The notes beneath the pieces are model-generated. The model saw nothing but the letters and a program-made list of their open reading frames with translations, had not been told where the DNA came from and searched no databases. This document shows, piece after piece, positions 32,078-35,751 of a stretch of 35,751 nucleotides of DNA (position 1 is its first letter; every line of letters starts with the position of its first letter). The stretch is from contig PLRS01000115.1 in assembly GCA_003164035.1 (NCBI GenBank), positions 1 through 35,751 on the forward strand. The letters are read 5' to 3'. A program made the position numbers and the translations under genes. This DNA comes from Bryobacterales bacterium (GTDB lineage: Bacteria > Acidobacteriota > Terriglobia > Bryobacterales > Bryobacteraceae).

Positions 32078-33274
32078 CTACGCCTTAGCCAAAAATTGCC
32101 CGATCGAGCGCGTCGCCTGCCGGATGCGCTGTTCGTTCTCCACCAGGGCGAACCTGACGTAGCCTTCCCCCAGCGGGCCAAACCCGATGCCCGGAGAAAC
32201 CGCCACCTGCGCCTTTTCCAGAACCAGCTTTGAGAATTCCAGCGAGCCCATGGCGCGGAAGCGTTCCGGAATCGGCGCCCAAAGAAACATGGAGCCGCGC
32301 GGCTTTTCCACCGGCCAACCGGCCTGCGTCAGGCCTTTCACCAGCACGTCTCGGCGCTTCTGATACATGCACCGGATCTTCTGGGTGTCCTCTTCGCACT
32401 CGCGCAACGCGATGATGGAAGCGATCTGAATCGGCTGGAATACGCCGTAGTCGAGGTAACTCTTAATCCGCGCCAGCGCCGCAATCATGCGCGGATTGCC
32501 CAGGCAGAACCCCACCCGCCAGCCTGCCATGTTGTAGCTCTTCGACATGGAGAAAATCTCGACAGCCACATCCTTGGCGCCCTCGACCTGCAGAATGCTG
32601 GGCGGCTGGTACCCGTCGAAACCCAGGTCGGCGTAGGCGAAATCGTGAACGATCATGGTGCCGTGATGGTGCGCCAGGCGCACGATCTCCTGCATAAAGT
32701 CCATCTCCACGCATACCGTCGTCGGGTTGTGGGGGAAGCTGATGAGGATCAGCTTGGGCTTTTGCAGCGCGGTCCGGTAGACGGTCTCGAGCGCATCGAG
32801 GAAGGTAGCCGGGTCGGGCATCGGCAGCACGTAGGCCTGCCCCTCGGCCATCAGCACGCCGTACTGGTGAATCGGGTAGGCGGGATTCGGGGACACCACC
32901 GAATCGCCCGGTCCGATGGTGGCGAACAACAGGTGGGCCAGCGCGTCCTTGGCGCCGATGGTGACGATGGCTTCCTTCTCGGCATCGAGCGCAACCCCGT
33001 ACTTGTTCTGGTACCGCAGCACAATCTCTTCCCGCAGCCGCGGAATCCCCCGCGATTGCGAATACCGGTGATTGCGCGGATTGCGCGCGGCCTCAATGAG
33101 CTTGTTGACCACGACTTTGGGCGTAGCGCCGTCCGGATTCCCCATCCCCAGATCGATCACGTCGATCTGCGCGGCCCGTGCCTTTGCCCGCATCTCGTTG
33201 ATGACGGCGAACACGTACGGCGGCAGTTTCTGAATCCGATAAAATGGCTGGGAAAAATCGGGCATTGAAGCCAT
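32078..33274 (-). CDS. AlaC-like class I/II aminotransferase
   Basis: 398 residues, fold-type I PLP enzyme. The PLP lysine is in 'EIFSMSKSYNMAGWRVGF'; also present are 'DLGMGNPDG', 'NPAYPIH', 'SFPHNPT' and 'VHDFAYADLGFDGY'. The head 'FYRIQKLPPYVFAVINEM' matches AlaC/YfdZ alanine (glutamate-pyruvate) aminotransferases; LL-diaminopimelate aminotransferase-like members are the main alternative. ATG 33274 is chosen for similarity of length; ATG 33265 is also possible. No ribosome site stands out. It is housekeeping and cytoplasmic, with no operon partner. Confidence 0.88.
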   Translation of the reverse strand: MASMPDFSQPFYRIQKLPPYVFAVINEMRAKARAAQIDVIDLGMGNPDGATPKVVVNKLIEAARNPRNHRYSQSRGIPRLREEIVLRYQNKYGVALDAEKEAIVTIGAKDALAHLLFATIGPGDSVVSPNPAYPIHQYGVLMAEGQAYVLPMPDPATFLDALETVYRTALQKPKLILISFPHNPTTVCVEMDFMQEIVRLAHHHGTMIVHDFAYADLGFDGYQPPSILQVEGAKDVAVEIFSMSKSYNMAGWRVGFCLGNPRMIAALARIKSYLDYGVFQPIQIASIIALRECEEDTQKIRCMYQKRRDVLVKGLTQAGWPVEKPRGSMFLWAPIPERFRAMGSLEFSKLVLEKAQVAVSPGIGFGPLGEGYVRFALVENEQRIRQATRSIGQFLAKA

Positions 33275-33317
33275 TGTAGCGAGTTGCTGCCGCAAAACGT
33301 CACCGGCCAAGTGGTTC

Positions 33318-33623
33318 TTACTTGTCAGCCATTTGGCGTTCTCGCGTCATGCGCTCGCGGAGGATTTCGTTGATCCGGCTCAGGTGCCCCTCGCCCTGCG
33401 ATTTGAGCCAGTCGAGAACTTCGTTGTCTATCCGGAGCGAGATCTGCGTCTTCACCGGGCGGTAATACTTGCCGATCGCGGCATTGTTCCAGTACTCAGG
33501 AGGCAACTGCGGCGCTTCCCGATCGCCGTCGAGCTCACGATCCCGCTTCCCGTACGCCAACCTTGTTTCCTTGCTGATGCGGAGCCGCTTAACGGAATTG
33601 GTCCTGGTAGATGCTTTCTTCAT
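33318..33623 (-). CDS. brnA: BrnA-type antitoxin
   Basis: 101 residues: a basic head (MKKASTRTNSVKRLR), a middle 'LPPEYWNNAAIGKYYRP', and a ribbon-helix-helix 'KTQISLRIDNEVLDWLKSQG' near the C-terminus. BrnA binds BrnT and the operon promoter. ATG 33623 is used; the frame opens 6 nt earlier only by TTG. It overlaps brnT by 35 bp, the toxin-first order standard for this family. Confidence 0.88.
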   Translation of the reverse strand: MKKASTRTNSVKRLRISKETRLAYGKRDRELDGDREAPQLPPEYWNNAAIGKYYRPVKTQISLRIDNEVLDWLKSQGEGHLSRINEILRERMTRERQMADK

Positions 33624-33888
33624 AGTCAACTGCCTTTCGTGCCGAGATCAGGTGGATCGCTTCGACATCCGGTTCGCTGTGGTCGACAAACACGACGAGA
33701 AGCAAGCCCAGATTTCCCGTCATTCCGATGATCTGATAGCGCTGTTCGCCCTCAGCTTCTACGAAGTAGTTCTCCGCCGCCACATGATTCGGATCCCCAA
33801 AGACTTCCTTCGCTGTCTCAAAAGAGATTCCGTGAACCCGTAGGTTCTTTTCGGCCTTCGCCGGATCCCACGTGAATCTCACTTCCAT
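33589..33888 (-). CDS. brnT: BrnT-type toxin
   Basis: 99 residues with the family's 'FTWDPAKAEKNLRVHGISFETAKEVFGDP' opening, a central 'RYQIIGMTG' strand and a closing 'IHLISARKAVDYEE'. BrnT is an RNase that blocks translation and is neutralised by BrnA. Family residues appear intact, so this looks like a working module. The ATG lies just inside the operator-like palindromes, with no ribosome site. Confidence 0.9.
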   Translation of the reverse strand: MEVRFTWDPAKAEKNLRVHGISFETAKEVFGDPNHVAAENYFVEAEGEQRYQIIGMTGNLGLLLVVFVDHSEPDVEAIHLISARKAVDYEESIYQDQFR

Positions 33889-33907
33889 ATAACGTTATTG
33901 TATAACG
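33889..33907 (-). promoter_or_regulatory. brnTA operator/promoter
   Basis: Contains the 10-bp palindrome ATAACGTTAT (33889-33898) and the inverted repeat CGTTAT-TGT-ATAACG (33893-33907), i.e. three overlapping half-sites. Read on the minus strand, TATACAAT inside it can serve as the -10, 8 nt before the toxin ATG. This fits autorepression by BrnA-BrnT binding over the promoter. Confidence 0.6.
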
Positions 33908-33943
33908 CTGGAATGTGTGCGCCTTCCCGCCGGCGACTTTTCC

Positions 33944-34330
33944 CTAACGCGCCATAAGACAGCCGATCGCGTCGCCGCGTACTCCGACGGTCAGCACCGC
34001 GTCTTTTTGCCTCACAACGAGCAGGAACTCGTTCTCGATCGGGTCAAATGCCAAAAGTGCTCCCTTGAGGTCATCGGCGACGACAACGCACTTCCGCAAT
34101 ATCGCTGGATCGGCTGCGATCTGCTCGTGCGTATCACGGAGTTCCACATCAGCCCAATACGGGAGAATAAGAGCGGCACGCAGATCGGCGAGTTGGGCCT
34201 CGACTGTATCGTCGGACCAAGCGGCCCCGACAGCGTTGGCGGAAGCGCTGTATCGGTAATTCTCAATATCCTTCTCGACGCAGCGTCGAAGAGCTTCCAA
34301 GTCCATGGCAGCGTCCGTACCCTTCATCAT
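33944..34330 (-). CDS. Unrecognised 128-residue protein
   Basis: I do not recognise the family. The sequence is acidic and balanced, with 'LEALRRCVEKDIENYRYSASA' helix, 'DDTVEAQLADLRAALILPYW', 'VVVADDLKGALLAFDP' and 'NEFLLVVRQKDAVLTVGVRGD' strands: an alpha/beta protein, cytoplasmic, without signal peptide. Codon use and composition look like a real gene. ATG 34330, 34327 or 34306 could start it; none has a clear ribosome site. It sits upstream of brnTA on the same strand (55 bp), next to other toxin-antitoxin genes; an immunity-like role is only a guess. Confidence 0.6.
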   Translation of the reverse strand: MMKGTDAAMDLEALRRCVEKDIENYRYSASANAVGAAWSDDTVEAQLADLRAALILPYWADVELRDTHEQIAADPAILRKCVVVADDLKGALLAFDPIENEFLLVVRQKDAVLTVGVRGDAIGCLMAR

Positions 34331-34460
34331 GGAAAACGGCCTCTTGAACCAGAGTGCTGATTTTGGGGAAAAGAGGGGATAGGAGCGTTCTCCAATCAGA
34401 ACCCTTCGAAACTATGTCCCGCGGGGCGGCGGGAGTGGCCTCAACGTGGTAGGCCGGGAC
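34331..34460. other. Gap without gene
   Basis: 130 bases between the unknown gene and the orphan antitoxin; no toxin frame follows the antitoxin here. GGGAC-TCA-GTCCC (34456-34468) straddles the antitoxin stop and may be a tiny hairpin. Confidence 0.5.
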
Positions 34461-34727
34461 TCAGTCCCCGAGTTCCCGCATGAGGTCCTCAAGTGAAATG
34501 GTCCCTTTCTCTTTCGCCTCTTTCAGCGCGGCGCGGGCGTCTTCGGGGTCGATTCGATCCATTTCCTCCTTGGCCAGGCGCTCCAGCAGGCGGAGATCTT
34601 CGATCGGGATGATGGCGGCCAAGTCCTTCCCCCGGCGGGAGACAATCGTCCGCTCGTTTCCGTAGGCGGCGCGGTTTACGATTTCGGGAAACTCTTCTCG
34701 CGATTTCGAGACGTTGAGGCGTGCCAT
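34461..34727 (-). CDS. Phd/YefM-type antitoxin, orphan
   Basis: 88 residues from ATG 34727: 'MARLNVSKSREEFPEIVNRA', then 'ERTIVSRRGKDLAAIIPIEDLRLLERL', the Phd/YefM fold, and a charged helical tail with an acidic end 'ISLEDLMRELGD'. The longer frame upstream crosses the operator and is rejected. No toxin gene follows within 130 bp, so it is solitary, or its toxin is lost. A palindrome lies 14 bp upstream. Confidence 0.85.
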   Translation of the reverse strand: MARLNVSKSREEFPEIVNRAAYGNERTIVSRRGKDLAAIIPIEDLRLLERLAKEEMDRIDPEDARAALKEAKEKGTISLEDLMRELGD

Positions 34728-34740
34728 AGTGATGTACCGT

Positions 34741-34757
34741 TCGTACAAATTGTACGA
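34741..34757. promoter_or_regulatory. Palindromic operator of the orphan antitoxin
   Basis: TCGTACAAATTGTACGA, perfect 8-bp arms around a central base, ends 14 bp upstream of the ATG. A further half-site (TGTAC) lies at 34733-34737. GTAC-core palindromes are typical of Phd/YefM autoregulatory sites. Confidence 0.6.
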
Positions 34758-34827
34758 GTCCGCTACCAGCATCGGACACGAATACCAGACGTTGCAAGGA
34801 ACTGAGAAAACAAATTGAGCATCGCAG

Positions 34828-35751
34828 CTATTGCACAGCGATGGTGACACCGGAAGGGCCGCTCGAGGAACCAACCGTCAGCACCACCGGCACGGAAGGG
34901 CCCGGCGCGACTGCCGGCGGCACAATCGCAATAAGCTTGAACAAGCCGGCGACCTGTCCTGGCACAGGCGCCACACTCTGAACGACCGCGGCGGTGCTTC
35001 CAATTTTGACGGAGACGCCGAGAACCGGCTGGCTTGGTTGGCCCTGCGAGATCTGCCCTGTGATGCCATCTGGCACCGTCTGGCCGGCGCCGGTCGCGAA
35101 CAGGCTAATGGCCGAGCCGCGTGCCGCGGGGTTCGCCGCGCTATTCGTAGAGGTGTCCGAATTGTACGCAGAGGCTTGGCCGTGGCCGGTGGCGTCGGCG
35201 GTGAACACCGCGGGAGCGGACGCGGCCACGGGCGCGCCGGTGGTGAATCGCATTCCGTTTATCTCGACGGCGATTTCGACCGACGTTTTGCCGGCTACTT
35301 CATACGGGACGACGGTATTGACCTGTGTCAAGCCGGCGAGGCTGGTAGCAACGTTGCCGGCGGCGTCCAGTTGATACGAAGCCGGCGACTGGGGTCCAAG
35401 TTCCAGCCCCAAAAGTGAAACCATTTCGCCAGGGGCAATGGCGCCAACAGTCTGCGATGCTGCATTGACGATGGAGGCTACCAGAGGCGAGCCCGGCTGT
35501 AGAGAGACCGGCTGCTTGAGTGTGACGTTGAAGGTTACGGGGACGGTAATGGCCACCGGTGAATCGGGCGGGGCGTGAATTTGCACCGAGCCGTAGTAGG
35601 CTCCGGGCGGCAGGTTGGTGGCATCGGCGGCAATCATGAGAAATCCGGATGCGACGGACCACGCCGGGTAGGGGCTGTATGTCAACCAGTTGTTGCCATC
35701 ATTGGTAGTTGCCGACGCGGTTAGGACTCGTAACAAAATAACATTTCCATA
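34828..35751 (-). CDS. Acidobacterial surface/secreted protein, C-terminal part (5' cut)
   Basis: At least 307 residues; the frame is open at the window end, so the start is outside. An Ig/BACON-like segment ('NNWLTYSPYPAW', 'LPPGAYYGSVQI', 'ITVPVTFNVT') is followed by a module that begins 'ASIVNAASQTVGAIAPGEMVSL'. It continues with 'VNTVVPYEVAGK', 'GHGQASAYNSD', 'LFATGAGQT', 'GQVAGLFKL' and ends 'SGVTIAVQ'. This C-terminal module is very common in Solibacter-type exported proteins; its function is unknown, possibly adhesion. Confidence 0.82.
   Translation of the reverse strand, partial: YGNVILLRVLTASATTNDGNNWLTYSPYPAWSVASGFLMIAADATNLPPGAYYGSVQIHAPPDSPVAITVPVTFNVTLKQPVSLQPGSPLVASIVNAASQTVGAIAPGEMVSLLGLELGPQSPASYQLDAAGNVATSLAGLTQVNTVVPYEVAGKTSVEIAVEINGMRFTTGAPVAASAPAVFTADATGHGQASAYNSDTSTNSAANPAARGSAISLFATGAGQTVPDGITGQISQGQPSQPVLGVSVKIGSTAAVVQSVAPVPGQVAGLFKLIAIVPPAVAPGPSVPVVLTVGSSSGPSGVTIAVQ

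Noticed and set aside
1-35751. CRISPR arrays, rRNA, tRNA, IS elements
   Set aside because: No regularly spaced short repeats, no rRNA signatures, no tRNA clover-leaf other than the tmRNA ends, and no transposase motif were seen on reading.

Overview
The window is GC-rich bacterial chromosome. It most resembles an Acidobacteriota genome of the Bryobacterales/Solibacterales type. This rests on family content only: an SBBP beta-propeller protein, a DUF1800/DUF1501 pair, a PEP-CTERM protein, a secreted protein with the 'IVNAAS...APGE' C-terminal module, and a DUF5117/DUF4953-type zinc protease. No rRNA is present to confirm it. Both ends of the window cut genes.

Layout. 1-5866 holds an SBBP-repeat protein (5' cut), a msrA-metallophosphoesterase pair on the minus strand, and a DUF1800-DUF1501 operon whose second product has a Tat signal. 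6016-17368 is one long plus-strand operon in which most neighbours overlap by 4 bp or lie within a few bases. It begins with a partner-switching module (REC-PP2C phosphatase, RsbW-like kinase, STAS antagonist) and continues with CheA-REC, MCP, CheW, a second MCP, CheB and CheR. The second MCP carries a CXXCH haem-c motif in its periplasmic domain. Between the intact genes are remnants of further MCP and cheW copies, so this locus has expanded by duplication and then decayed. 17475-17507 is a strong hairpin between convergent units.

17666-23099 is a minus-strand block: a zinc metalloprotease, a nonsense-broken HEAT-like gene, an aspartic protease whose start region is out of frame, and a secreted alpha-amino-acid-ester-hydrolase-like enzyme. 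REP-like palindromic elements bracket the two damaged genes. 23320-27525 encodes a giant secreted protein with TIG-like and InlB-B-like repeats followed by a heparinase II/III-like lyase region.

27665-30629 is accessory. It holds a hotdog thioesterase, toxin-antitoxin debris, and a 1.4-kb mini-island inserted at the 3' end of ssrA (tmRNA). The island carries a small zinc-ribbon gene and an FRG-domain gene, is flanked by a 36-bp direct repeat, and has no integrase. 30696-35751 holds a probably leaderless secreted CarboxypepD_reg-like gene, a PEP-CTERM protein, an AlaC-like aminotransferase, a complete BrnT/BrnA module with its operator, an unknown gene, an orphan Phd/YefM antitoxin with a palindromic operator, and a surface protein cut by the window end.

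The strongest leads are the fused chemosensory/partner-switch operon with its haem-type receptor, and the FRG mini-island at ssrA. All function calls come from motif reading; no database search was run.
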